Positions 7,800-15,738 of a DNA stretch of 37,599 nucleotides are shown here, in pieces. The notes under the pieces were generated by a model. The model was not told the DNA's origin, did not search any database, and saw only the letters and a program-made list of their open reading frames with translations. Within the stretch, counting starts at the first letter, position 1. Each line of letters opens with the position of its first letter. The translations under genes were made by a program, and so were the position numbers. Source of the stretch: a virus; IMG/VR virus record IMGVR_UViG_3300034284_000889, positions 1 to 37,599 of that record; one strand, written 5' to 3'.

Positions 7800-8555
7800 A
7801 TGATCTATACACCAGAATTAATCAAGTCAACTGCCCCGTCAATCTTCGCAACATCTCCATCGTCAAAAATGACAAACAAATATGAGTTTGTCCCAACAGA
7901 CAAGATCATGGAGTTCTTTGATAGAGAAGGGTGGGAAATTTCATCTGTTAAACAAAATGGTAGAGGTATTCATGCCCTACACGAAGTAAAGTTCCGTAAT
8001 GGACAACTTCCTGCGGTTGGTGATACTTTGGTTGAAGCAATCATCAGAAACTCACACAATGGGATGTCAGCATTCTCAATGAGTGCAGGTCTTCACAGAT
8101 TGGTATGTAGTAACGGATTAACCGTACCAACATCAGTGGCGGACAAATTTAGTATCCGACACAAAAACTTTGAACTTGATGACGTTAAGATCTTAACTGA
8201 GAGTTTCGCAAAAAAATTACCAATGATCCAACACTCAGTTGGACAAATGATGGAACGTCAACTTACTATGGATGAGAAAGTTGAGTTTGTTCAAAAAGCA
8301 TCTAAAATTAGATGGGCAACAGGTTCGGTACCATCAACACTTGATTTGGTGGACTTGTTGACACCTAACCGTAAGGAAGATGAAGGAGATGACCTTTGGA
8401 AAGTCTTCAACGTAGTACAAGAGAAATTTGTACGAGGTGGAGTTGAGTACAAATCACAAAGTGGTCGTAAGACAGGGTTGAGAGGTTTGAAAAACATTAT
8501 GGCGGTAAACGCAATCAATACAAAACTTTGGGAGACTGCTGAGTCAATGATCTAA
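7800..8555 (+). CDS. DUF932 family protein
   Basis: 251 residues. The segment SAGLHRLVCSNGLTVPT and a preceding VGDTLVEAIIRNSHNGMSAFSM core fit the DUF932 (phage/plasmid YfjQ-like) family, whose biochemical role is not established; members are abundant in phages and plasmids. It has one of the clearest host-type promoters in the window and its own terminator, so it is a single-gene unit. Its codons are richer in C-ending forms than the neighbours, which suggests strong expression. Probably an early, highly expressed protein. Confidence 0.8.
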   Translation: MIYTPELIKSTAPSIFATSPSSKMTNKYEFVPTDKIMEFFDREGWEISSVKQNGRGIHALHEVKFRNGQLPAVGDTLVEAIIRNSHNGMSAFSMSAGLHRLVCSNGLTVPTSVADKFSIRHKNFELDDVKILTESFAKKLPMIQHSVGQMMERQLTMDEKVEFVQKASKIRWATGSVPSTLDLVDLLTPNRKEDEGDDLWKVFNVVQEKFVRGGVEYKSQSGRKTGLRGLKNIMAVNAINTKLWETAESMI

Positions 8556-8560
8556 AATAA

Positions 8561-8592
8561 ATGTGGGGTGAATAACCCCACATTTTTAATTT
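8561..8592 (+). terminator. Terminator after the DUF932 gene
   Basis: A 9-bp stem ATGTGGGGT/ACCCCACAT (8561-8569 and 8575-8583) with a 5-nt loop, followed by TTTTTAATTT. Confidence 0.85.
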
Positions 8593-8601
8593 ATATATAG
8601 T

Positions 8602-8925
8602 ATGTTTAGACGAGAAAATGATTTTATAGATATCTTAACACAAAGACATGAAAAATTATATGGTATCATAAAAGTTAATAGTGCTATAGGGTTAACACCT
8701 AAGATATTAATAGAAAAGAAATTTGAAATTGAATATTTGGATAGTGTTGAGTTTGAATTTGAACTTAATCATTTAGAATCAATTCTTAAACATAAATCTG
8801 GGTTTTACTTATATTTATCTAAAATGGAGGTCGCGGATGTATCGTATCAGATGAAAATCTATTATGATATTGACCAATTAAACGAAGTATCATTCTTCAT
8901 TAAAAACTTATCAAAAATTAAATAA
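8602..8925 (+). CDS. Unknown 107-residue protein
   Basis: 107 residues with alternating beta-strand and helix character (KFEIEYLDSVEFEFELNHLESIL). No motif recognised. It starts just after the DUF932 terminator; a relaxed TATTTATA-like sequence (TAATTTATATATAG) lies directly upstream. It sits two bases before the thioredoxin gene, so the three genes to 9522 probably form one operon. Confidence 0.6.
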   Translation: MFRRENDFIDILTQRHEKLYGIIKVNSAIGLTPKILIEKKFEIEYLDSVEFEFELNHLESILKHKSGFYLYLSKMEVADVSYQMKIYYDIDQLNEVSFFIKNLSKIK

Positions 8926-8927
8926 AA

Positions 8928-9242
8928 ATGGAAATTACAAGTGTTGAGTTACAAGAAAAGATTAACTCAGGTAAAAAAGTTATTGTAGAATTTTGGGCGG
9001 AATGGTGTGGTCCGTGTAAAATGATGAAACCTATATTTGAAAGAGTATCAAAAACTAATACATCTAATGTTGAAATGTATACCATGAATGTAGATCTAAA
9101 CCGTGAAATTGCTATGTCACTTGGGATCCGTAGTATTCCAACAACCAAAGTTTTTAACTCAGGTGAGAACATAGATACCAAAATTGGTGTTCTACAAGAA
9201 GAACAAATAAAAGGAATGGTAAATGAGTTGGTAAATGGATAA
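8928..9242 (+). CDS. trxA: Thioredoxin
   Basis: 104 residues, the standard thioredoxin length. The active site WCGPCK is at 26-31 after a beta strand (VIVEFWAE), and the cis-proline segment SIPTTKVF follows at about 69-76. It is a dithiol reductant, in phages usually serving ribonucleotide reductase or redox folding. It overlaps the glutaredoxin-like gene by 8 bases. No ribonucleotide reductase gene lies in the window. Confidence 0.95.
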   Translation: MEITSVELQEKINSGKKVIVEFWAEWCGPCKMMKPIFERVSKTNTSNVEMYTMNVDLNREIAMSLGIRSIPTTKVFNSGENIDTKIGVLQEEQIKGMVNELVNG

Positions 9243-9522
9243 GTTAGCAATCATATTTTCAATGAAGTCATGTCCTCATTGTAAAATACTTAAGGAAATG
9301 TTAGATAAAGAAGACATACCTTATGTTGATAGAGATATTGACGAACATAGTGATGAATACGATATGTTTGTATCAATTACCAAGAATGAGTATGTACCGG
9401 CATTTATGTTAATTGAATCGCCAGGTAAAGAAAATTCTAAAACTGAGCTTTACGCACCTGAAAGAGATTTCAGTGAACTTGATGAAGGTGTTACGATCAT
9501 CAAAGAGTTCTACGAAAGATAA
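9235..9522 (+). CDS. Glutaredoxin-like protein
   Basis: 95 residues with a CPHC active site (C13, C16) in SMKSCPHCKILKEML and a cis-proline segment YVPAFM at about 62-67. The insertion after the cis-proline makes it unlike classical Grx or NrdH; it could bind a redox partner other than glutathione. It is translationally coupled to thioredoxin, so the pair probably supplies electrons to a common enzyme. A bidirectional terminator follows. Confidence 0.8.
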   Translation: MDKLAIIFSMKSCPHCKILKEMLDKEDIPYVDRDIDEHSDEYDMFVSITKNEYVPAFMLIESPGKENSKTELYAPERDFSELDEGVTIIKEFYER

Positions 9523-9526
9523 TAAA

Positions 9527-9557
9527 AAACCCCACCTTGTAAGTGGGGTTTATTTTT
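9527..9557. terminator. Bidirectional terminator between convergent genes
   Basis: The stem AACCCCAC/GTGGGGTT (9528-9535 and 9543-9550) is flanked by A-runs on the left and T-runs on the right, so it can end both the thioredoxin operon and the minus-strand gene at 9556. Confidence 0.85.
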
Positions 9558-10245
9558 AAAAGATTATTACATCTTCTAATCGGTCCTGTACCAAGTATGG
9601 TTTATATCCCTCAGGATCCAATATATCTTGGGTAAGGTCATAAGACTCCATTCTATCAGAGAAGTCCTCCAAATCAAAGTCAAATACGTCTAAAATCAGT
9701 GATCTGATTGTTTCAGGGTTGTATCTTGAGTTAACAATGACACTAATGTCTACTTCATTATCTACTTTAGGTAAAAAGTGAATAAACATATTATCTGATC
9801 CTATTGTTGATGAAATTTGGTTAAGTATGTAATGTGAGTAGTAAACCATAGATCTACCTGTACGTAAACTATATCCATAGGGGAACTCAGAATTAATTGA
9901 TATTTCATCAAATGACTCATCTTCTTCAACGAATACTTTTTTGTTGGTGTTTATTAAACCCGTCTCAATGTTAGGGATATCAACACCGTATTTGATTATA
10001 TTGATAACATTGAAATGTTCTAAACCTAATGATTTAAGAATGTCTTTATAGGTTTCATTGAATTCATTTTTTAACTCATCAATGTTAAGTTCTGTTTCAC
10101 TTGTGGTCTGACCATTAACGACCATGAATACTTCACAATCTGTGATTTGTATAATTGATCTTTCTTTTGGGTCAATTTTAGAAACGATGAAATCGGCAAA
10201 TAAATTTACTATACCTCGTCTTGAATTTTTATTGAATAATCTCAT
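9556..10245 (-). CDS. Unknown 229-residue protein
   Basis: 229 residues with a basic N terminus (MRLFNKNSRRGIVNLF) and a C-terminal acidic helical part (LEDFSDRMESYDLTQDILD). An alpha/beta fold is suggested by strands such as MFIHFLPKVD and DISVIVNSRY. I recognise no family. The probable start is ATG 10245. A minus-strand TATTTATA lies 37 bases upstream, farther than for other genes of that class. Confidence 0.6.
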   Translation of the reverse strand: MRLFNKNSRRGIVNLFADFIVSKIDPKERSIIQITDCEVFMVVNGQTTSETELNIDELKNEFNETYKDILKSLGLEHFNVINIIKYGVDIPNIETGLINTNKKVFVEEDESFDEISINSEFPYGYSLRTGRSMVYYSHYILNQISSTIGSDNMFIHFLPKVDNEVDISVIVNSRYNPETIRSLILDVFDFDLEDFSDRMESYDLTQDILDPEGYKPYLVQDRLEDVIIF

Positions 10246-10282
10246 ATCTTTTTTTGTAATGAATATGAGTTTTAAATGAATA

Positions 10283-10290
10283 TATAAATA
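10283..10290 (-). promoter_or_regulatory. TATTTATA motif upstream of the 10245 start
   Basis: The octamer, read on the minus strand, lies 37 bases before the ATG, in the gap between two minus-strand genes. Confidence 0.4.
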
Positions 10291-10296
10291 GTTTAG

Positions 10297-11391
10297 TTAA
10301 ATATAGTCTCCGAATATATCATTTATATCTTTGGTAACTAAACCGTAATCTGGGTAATCAGGTATTCTAAAGTCTAACCAATCATATTCACCATCATCCA
10401 TTAGTTGTTTCATCATAGTTGTATAACTACCCTCGTAATTTAATTTATCTTCACTATATTCACTACCCAAACGATTAGAAAGAAATTTTTCCACATCACC
10501 TTTGAAGTCACGTATTTTAACATACTGTAACCATTTAGTTTTTTCACCTGACTGAGTTTGTTCGTCAATTACCCTACCAACAAAGTGTGTGTCCAATTCT
10601 GACCAAATTAAACCATATATTTCACTTTGGTATGCCCCATTATATGCATTACTATGAATATTGTATAATTCACTTTTTAAGTCACTTAAATCATCACTAA
10701 GAAGTTGTTTCATGGCATCTTCATCCTTTATTAATTCATCTAAATCTTCTTCTTTGATTATGAAATAACCTTCAGTTCCTTGTTCTTCAGATAAACCTTC
10801 AAAAAACTCTGAGTCATATTTTTCTAATGAAAACTCAACATTACCAATTTCTCTGAATATATAATTTCTTAATTTTATAACGTTTTCAACATCTAATTCT
10901 TCAATTACATCCTCATAAACATTATTGGTTGAATCGTAAAAATCTTCATGGTAATCCTCGCCTAAAACACGTTCTGCAACATCTTTTGCCGTAGTATTAC
11001 GACCACTATCATCAAATAGTTCAGCAAGTTCCGTACGGTCTCTTAAGAATAGGTAATAACCATCTGATCTTTTTTCAACATCAGTTAGAATTTTTCCGGT
11101 TAACCATTCTAACCAAACTTCAGGATCCTGTTGTATTTTATATAAGAGAAAATCATTCTCAAGAACTTCTGGTATAGATTTATAATCAAATTTATCCAAA
11201 AGTTTTGTTTTAACTAAAAAATCAAATGAGGGTACATTATTGTGAGGTATATTACTTAAATCTAATTCATCTATTAAACCTTTTCTAAGTACAAAACTTA
11301 AAAACACCTCAATCCTATTATTGAATATTTTGGAAATTGATTGCCAATTACCATCATTAAATTCTTCTATTATTTCTTCAATATCATTCAT
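10297..11391 (-). CDS. Unknown acidic 364-residue protein
   Basis: 364 residues, strongly acidic, mostly helical with many Asp and Glu ([20 protein letters not shown]). No catalytic motif, signal peptide or membrane segment is visible. The composition and the pairing with the acidic 11679 protein across a short region suggest a related role, but I see no convincing alignment. A TATTTATA motif ends 4 bases before the ATG, so its mRNA may be almost leaderless. Confidence 0.65.
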   Translation of the reverse strand: MNDIEEIIEEFNDGNWQSISKIFNNRIEVFLSFVLRKGLIDELDLSNIPHNNVPSFDFLVKTKLLDKFDYKSIPEVLENDFLLYKIQQDPEVWLEWLTGKILTDVEKRSDGYYLFLRDRTELAELFDDSGRNTTAKDVAERVLGEDYHEDFYDSTNNVYEDVIEELDVENVIKLRNYIFREIGNVEFSLEKYDSEFFEGLSEEQGTEGYFIIKEEDLDELIKDEDAMKQLLSDDLSDLKSELYNIHSNAYNGAYQSEIYGLIWSELDTHFVGRVIDEQTQSGEKTKWLQYVKIRDFKGDVEKFLSNRLGSEYSEDKLNYEGSYTTMMKQLMDDGEYDWLDFRIPDYPDYGLVTKDINDIFGDYI

Positions 11392-11395
11392 ACCT

Positions 11396-11403
11396 TATAA
11401 ATA
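11396..11403 (-). promoter_or_regulatory. TATTTATA motif 4 nt from the ATG
   Basis: Minus-strand octamer directly before the start at 11391. It abuts the T-tract of the upstream terminator, so transcription of one gene ends where the next promoter begins. Confidence 0.5.
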
Positions 11404-11432
11404 TAAAAAAAGGTGGAAAATACTTCCCACCT
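11404..11432 (-). terminator. Terminator of the 46-residue gene
   Basis: On the minus strand AGGTGG/CCACCT (11411-11416 with 11427-11432) forms the stem, followed by a run of T (A-run 11405-11410 on the plus strand). Confidence 0.75.
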
Positions 11433-11454
11433 CAACTTTTTAACCAATCACCGA

Positions 11455-11595
11455 TTACTTTTTGTTGTAATACTTCTCAACAATTTTCTTTACCGACTCT
11501 TGAACCGTAGATTGATTCGCCGCTGGTTGTTGTGGAGCTTGTTGAGGTGACTGAGCATTTTGTTGATTTGCTTTATTCTTACATCCGCATCCCAT
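11455..11595 (-). CDS. Small GCGCK protein with Gln/Pro linker
   Basis: 46 residues from ATG 11595. It begins MGCGCKNK, continues with a Gln/Pro/Ala-rich flexible stretch (PQQAPQQPAANQ), and ends in a helix (STVQESVKKIVEKYYNKK). The two cysteines after Met-Gly could bind metal or be modified; no hydrophobic leader precedes them, so it is not a typical lipoprotein. It has a TATTTATA motif 29 bases upstream and its own terminator, which supports a real single-gene unit. Function unknown. Confidence 0.65.
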   Translation of the reverse strand: MGCGCKNKANQQNAQSPQQAPQQPAANQSTVQESVKKIVEKYYNKK

Positions 11596-11624
11596 AATAT
11601 TTGTTTTTAATAGGTTTATTTAAT

Positions 11625-11632
11625 TATAAATA
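11625..11632 (-). promoter_or_regulatory. TATTTATA motif for the 46-residue gene
   Basis: Minus-strand octamer 29 bases before the ATG at 11595, in the divergent gap shared with the 11679 gene. Confidence 0.4.
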
Positions 11633-11665
11633 TCAGAGAAGTTTCATATTTTGTAAACCATTAAA

Positions 11666-11673
11666 TATTTATT
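11666..11673 (+). promoter_or_regulatory. TATTTATT variant motif before the 11679 start
   Basis: One mismatch from TATTTATA, 5 bases before the ATG of a tagged protein. Confidence 0.4.
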
Positions 11674-11678
11674 GTAAT

Positions 11679-13214
11679 ATGAAAAAAGTTGTTAGAATTA
11701 ATGAGGGTGAATTAATTGGATTAATAAAGAATATTATTATTGAACAAGATGATAATGTTGAATATGAAGATTTCACTCCAGAAGAATATATGGATCTATT
11801 AAAGTCTGTTAACTATAAGGCACAGGCCATTCCTAAGTTTCCTGACTTTAGAGGTAAAAAAATAAGAGTAAATGGTAACTTATCCTTAATGGGTTTAAAA
11901 CAAATAACTAATTTGGGTGAGTTAATCGTAACTGGTAATTTAAATGTTCGTTCCTCAGGTATTGTAAGTATTGAGGGTATTACAGTTGGTGGTACTTTTA
12001 GTTATTGGGACACACCATATAGCATAGAACTTGAGAGAAGAAAAGAAATGGCTTTGAGACAAGAGGCGAAACAAAGACGAGAAGATGATGAGTGGAACTT
12101 AGATAATCCTGAAATTGATAAAGAAGGTATAATGGCAAATGTGGTATTTGAATATATGACCCAACAGGGAGATATTGGATATTTAACTGATTCAGAACGC
12201 GAAGAATTAAAAGAATTTGAAAAAAGAATGGAGGAACTTGAGGAAAGGATAGATAACGAGGAAGATCCTGAGGTTCTTGACGAATTGGATATGGAACGTA
12301 GTGATCTTCAAGATGATATAGATAGACTTAAAGGAAATGATAACGATGTGTATGATTTAATACCTGACGGTAAACATTACGATATGGATACATTTAGATC
12401 CGTACATGATGATAGTGGGGGTAATATTTATGCGGTTGGAACTGAACGTGATGCTGATAGCTCTGTGGAAGAGTATTATGAAGAAATGATAAACGATTTA
12501 AATAATTTTAGTAGAAGTACTTTATCGGACCATATTGATGGTGATGATGTTGCGGATTATTATGAAGATATGATTCGTGAATGGGTTACTGAAGATCCTG
12601 ACAATTATGGTGTTACTAAAGAAACTAGTCTCAGACAAGATAAAGAAATTGAACAATTAAATAACAAAAAAAGGTCTCTTGAGATAGAAACGTATTTGAT
12701 TAAAAATGGTGCTAGATCTCCTCTTATTGAGGAAGAGATTGAAAGCATGAAGTACTTTAAGTTTAAAGATTATATGGATAATTTATTAATTGTTGAATGG
12801 TCTGAAAATAAATGGCAAATTTACCAAAACGGTAAAAAAGTTGATGAAGTATACTATGAAGATGAGGATGAAGATGGTGAACATGAATCGGATAATGACT
12901 CAAGGATTGATGAAATTGAAAGTGAAATAGAAGACATTGATGTTGAAATACAAGATATAAAAGATTATCCTGATGGTGATTTAAATGATGATGAGGTTGA
13001 AGAAGCGGTTGATGATAAGTTACAAGAAATTAGAGATGACCCGGCAAGTTGGTTAAATGATATGGGTGATGAACTTGAAAATTTTGTTAATAAAAGATCA
13101 TTACTGGAAAGTTTAGTTAATGATGGTGATTATGGTTCAATAAATGGGTATGATGGTTCATATGATACAGATTTAGTTAACGATACAACTTTTGTTGTAA
13201 TGAGAATTGAATAA
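11679..13214 (+). CDS. Tagged acidic protein with beta-repeat and coiled coil
   Basis: 511 residues from ATG 11679; an in-frame ATG at 11601 would add 26 residues that include the promoter region and is rejected. The N terminus (VVRINEGELIGLIKN, then IIE before Q) fits the shared tag. Residues about 55-110 contain short beta repeats (GNLSLMGLKQITNLGELIVTG) like a small beta-helix. A long charged coiled coil (about 165-215) and very acidic segments follow. The C-terminal segment (NGYDGSYDTDLVND) resembles a small domain I associate with phage proteins but cannot name. A TATTTATT motif precedes the start. Inferred to be a packaged virion protein. Confidence 0.75.
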   Translation: MKKVVRINEGELIGLIKNIIIEQDDNVEYEDFTPEEYMDLLKSVNYKAQAIPKFPDFRGKKIRVNGNLSLMGLKQITNLGELIVTGNLNVRSSGIVSIEGITVGGTFSYWDTPYSIELERRKEMALRQEAKQRREDDEWNLDNPEIDKEGIMANVVFEYMTQQGDIGYLTDSEREELKEFEKRMEELEERIDNEEDPEVLDELDMERSDLQDDIDRLKGNDNDVYDLIPDGKHYDMDTFRSVHDDSGGNIYAVGTERDADSSVEEYYEEMINDLNNFSRSTLSDHIDGDDVADYYEDMIREWVTEDPDNYGVTKETSLRQDKEIEQLNNKKRSLEIETYLIKNGARSPLIEEEIESMKYFKFKDYMDNLLIVEWSENKWQIYQNGKKVDEVYYEDEDEDGEHESDNDSRIDEIESEIEDIDVEIQDIKDYPDGDLNDDEVEEAVDDKLQEIRDDPASWLNDMGDELENFVNKRSLLESLVNDGDYGSINGYDGSYDTDLVNDTTFVVMRIE

Positions 13215-13255
13215 TACCTTTACAGAATACAATTATATTATTATGTTTATGTTTA

Positions 13256-14044
13256 ATGGCAAGAAATAAAAAAATAGAATTTGTAATGGACACCGATTGG
13301 ATGTTTGAAAGGCCAATTGATAGGGAACATAAAGAATATAAGTTATTATCATATTTCCAACGTATGGGACAAAAGTTAGATAACATGGAACTTTACCCTG
13401 GATTTATAGAATTATCATTACATTTAGCAAACATACAAACACTTATCAGAGATAAGAAAATCATATATACGAATAAGAAATTCAATTCAGTTGACGACGA
13501 ATTATTAGTTAAGGACCTTAAAATTAAAAATGTTCCTGATATGTCATCTGATGAGTATGAGGAGTTTACAAAAATTTTACAATACACTGCACCAAGAATG
13601 TTGGAGTACTTCAACATTGCAAAATCTGTATGGACAATAGTTTTTGATAGTATTGAAACAAAATACAGGAAGAACAAAAAGGAAATTTTATCCAACAAAG
13701 GTTTCTTCTTCCATTTGGATAAAAGAGACAACAAGTATTATGTTTGGGAATATGGGGTATCTCCGGCAGCAAAAAAATCACCTGAAAGTAAGACAAGTGT
13801 TAAATTAATTTATTGTGATGATAAAACCAAATTGACAATACCAAAAATAATAACTACATTTTCTGATACTGAAAACAGAACAAAATTACCGGTATTAGAA
13901 ATGATTAGTAAAGGTGATTTCCCAATTGAAGAAACCTTATTACCGTTATTCAAAAGAAAAACAATAATGTTAATTAATCAAGCAAGAAATTACAATAATG
14001 ATCAAGAGGATAAGAAAATAGAAAAAGAATTTTTAGAAGATTAA
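13256..14044 (+). CDS. Conserved-looking phage protein of unknown function
   Basis: 262 residues with MDTDWMFERPIDREHKEYKL near the N terminus and a helical body (LSLHLANIQTLIRDKK). It may belong to a morphogenesis or neck-protein group, but I cannot assign it. No membrane segment. It is followed after 2 bases by a 60-residue gene and then the sugar operon; a transcription unit covering 13256-17514 is likely because no terminator is seen before 17501. Confidence 0.65.
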   Translation: MARNKKIEFVMDTDWMFERPIDREHKEYKLLSYFQRMGQKLDNMELYPGFIELSLHLANIQTLIRDKKIIYTNKKFNSVDDELLVKDLKIKNVPDMSSDEYEEFTKILQYTAPRMLEYFNIAKSVWTIVFDSIETKYRKNKKEILSNKGFFFHLDKRDNKYYVWEYGVSPAAKKSPESKTSVKLIYCDDKTKLTIPKIITTFSDTENRTKLPVLEMISKGDFPIEETLLPLFKRKTIMLINQARNYNNDQEDKKIEKEFLED

Positions 14045-14046
14045 AC

Positions 14047-14229
14047 ATGGGTTTTAACAAAAGATTTTTAAAGAAAGAAAATATTCTTATTCACTTAAAT
14101 GATATTATGACTTATTTAAATACCGACGCAGTGTTGTGTACGGATGAATTTTCACGTAATGTCTATAGGATGTTTACTGAAGGAAAAGACAAGAAAGAAA
14201 TAACAAATTATATAAATAAAAATAAATGA
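14047..14229 (+). CDS. Unknown small basic protein
   Basis: 60 residues, basic and helical (MGFNKRFLKKENILIHLNDI). No motif. It begins 2 bases after the 13256 gene stop, so it is coupled to it. The next real gene starts 19 bases downstream. Confidence 0.55.
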   Translation: MGFNKRFLKKENILIHLNDIMTYLNTDAVLCTDEFSRNVYRMFTEGKDKKEITNYINKNK

Positions 14230-14248
14230 AAGTTAAGTTAGAATACGT

Positions 14249-14893
14249 ATGGCAAACGGAGTACACAAAATAACAGAAGATTTTGAAAAAGCGTTGTGTG
14301 ATTACACGGGATCACCATACGCTATTGCATTGGATAATATGAGTAACGCTTTATTTTTGGCGTTATATTATGAAAAAAATATAAAGAAAAGTTTGGATAC
14401 GGATATGATAGATTGTCCATCTAAAACTTACCCTTCGGTTCCTTGTGAAATAATTCACGCTGGTTTTAAAGTTAATTTTACTCCTGTTGTCGGAGATATG
14501 ATTAAAGGGGCGTACCAACTATCACCAAGTAATGTTTGGGATTCCGCATTGAGTTTTACTGCCGATATGTATATTCCAAAATCACATATGTGTCTTTCAT
14601 TCACAGGACCATATAAAACATTAAAACTTAGTAAGGGTGGTGCAATTTTAACTGATGACCATAAGGCTATGTTATGGTTCAAAAGAGCGAGATTTAGTGG
14701 TAGAAGAGAATGTTCATATCATGATGATAATTTTGATATGTTAGGGTGGAACTTTTATATGATGCCTGAGTTGGCAGCGAGAGGATTACTTATGATGAGT
14801 CAGTTTTATAATTTGGATGGTTCTAAGAGACATAATCAAGATTTAGAGTTACCATACCCTGATCTATCTAAATATGACATTTATAAACAATGA
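14249..14893 (+). CDS. Minimal DegT/DnrJ-type PLP aminotransferase
   Basis: 214 residues, against about 370 for typical DegT/DnrJ/EryC1/StrS sugar aminotransferases. Family marks remain: SPYAIALDNMSNALFLAL (substrate/PLP loop), PSKTYPSVPCEI, WDSALSFT (the D-x-A-x-S-x PLP contact), SFTGPYKTLKLSKGGAIL with the candidate Schiff-base Lys in YKT, and GWNFYMMPELAARGL. The usual C-terminal small domain is missing. It would aminate a dTDP-4-keto-6-deoxysugar made by the RmlB encoded downstream. It overlaps the acyltransferase gene by ATGA. It could be a degenerate sugar-binding derivative. Confidence 0.75.
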   Translation: MANGVHKITEDFEKALCDYTGSPYAIALDNMSNALFLALYYEKNIKKSLDTDMIDCPSKTYPSVPCEIIHAGFKVNFTPVVGDMIKGAYQLSPSNVWDSALSFTADMYIPKSHMCLSFTGPYKTLKLSKGGAILTDDHKAMLWFKRARFSGRRECSYHDDNFDMLGWNFYMMPELAARGLLMMSQFYNLDGSKRHNQDLELPYPDLSKYDIYKQ

Positions 14894-15465
14894 TTAAAGC
14901 ACTAATTGGTAATGGTGGTCACGCAAGAGAAGTGATGGCTCAAATGGGAATCAAACTCGTTAGGTTTGTCGATGATCAATATATGAGTAATGATACATTA
15001 CCATTATCTGAATTAGATATAGAGAAATATGAGGTAATGGTTGCTATTGCGGATCCAAGAGATAGGTACGATACAATCCAAAGACTACCTAAGGGTGTAA
15101 GATTTTTCACATTTGCACACCCAACCGCATTAATAATGGATGATGTTGAAATTGGTGAAGGTAGTTTTATTGGGGCAAATTCTATTTTAACAACAAATAT
15201 TAAAATTGGTAAACACGCAATATTAAATAGAGGTAATCATATTGGACATGATTGTGTGATTGGAGATTTTTTTAGTGCAATGCCAGGATCGGTAGTATCA
15301 GGAAATGTTAGAATTTATGACCTTGTATATTTAGGAAATAATTCAACAATTAAAGAAAAGTTATCAATCCATTCTCTAACTACGATAGGTATGAATGGTG
15401 CGGTGGTTAAACATATAGGGGAATCTGGAACATACGTGGGTGTACCTGTAAAAAAAATAAAATAA
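14890..15465 (+). CDS. NeuD/PglD-like sugar O/N-acyltransferase
   Basis: 191 residues. N-terminal nucleotide-binding half with GNGGHAREV and DD segments, then a left-handed beta-helix of hexapeptide repeats (IGEGSFIGANSILTTNIKIG, IGHDCVIGDF) and a C-terminal GVPVKKIK. This is the architecture of PglD/NeuD acyltransferases, which acetylate an amino sugar nucleotide using acetyl-CoA. H in GNHIGHDC matches the catalytic histidine region. It is coupled to the aminotransferase (ATGA overlap) and directly abuts the DUF3310 gene, which supports action on the aminated sugar. Confidence 0.88.
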   Translation: MIKALIGNGGHAREVMAQMGIKLVRFVDDQYMSNDTLPLSELDIEKYEVMVAIADPRDRYDTIQRLPKGVRFFTFAHPTALIMDDVEIGEGSFIGANSILTTNIKIGKHAILNRGNHIGHDCVIGDFFSAMPGSVVSGNVRIYDLVYLGNNSTIKEKLSIHSLTTIGMNGAVVKHIGESGTYVGVPVKKIK

Positions 15466-15738
15466 ATGGAAAAAGAATGTGTATGTGGAGCTAACGTACT
15501 TTGTATGTGTCCTCCACCAAAAATGGAACAAGTAAATCACCCCCAACATTACGGAGGAGAAGATAACCCTTATGAGGCAATCAAAGTAATTGATGCTTGG
15601 GAATTAGGATTCTCATTAGGAAATACGGTAAAGTATATATCAAGAGCGGGAAAGAAAGATTCGGATAAAGAATTACAAGATCTTAAGAAAGCTTTATGGT
15701 ACTTAGAACATCATATAGAAACATTAGAAAAAAAATGA
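15466..15738 (+). CDS. DUF3310 family protein with Cys-rich N terminus
   Basis: 90 residues. VNHPQHYGG, a GNTVKYISRAGKK core and DLKKALWYLEHHI match DUF3310, a phage family sometimes annotated as nucleotide kinase, though no P-loop is seen here. The N-terminal extension has CVCGANVLCMCPP, four cysteines that may bind metal. It lies between two sugar genes, overlapping RmlB by ATGA, so it is co-translated with them. Its role is not established. Confidence 0.85.
   Translation: MEKECVCGANVLCMCPPPKMEQVNHPQHYGGEDNPYEAIKVIDAWELGFSLGNTVKYISRAGKKDSDKELQDLKKALWYLEHHIETLEKK

Noticed and set aside
8918-9250. 110-codon reading frame antisense to the thioredoxin gene
   Set aside because: The plus-strand thioredoxin with WCGPCK is unambiguous and the antisense frame has no known motif.
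11601-11678. 26-residue N-terminal extension of the 11679 protein
   Set aside because: It would translate the promoter gap, and the start at 11679 places the tag at the N terminus as in other tagged proteins.
14226-14273. 15-codon frame overlapping the 14249 start, beginning in ATGA
   Set aside because: Its start resembles a glutamine synthetase N terminus by chance, but it stops after 15 codons inside the aminotransferase gene and has no further support.
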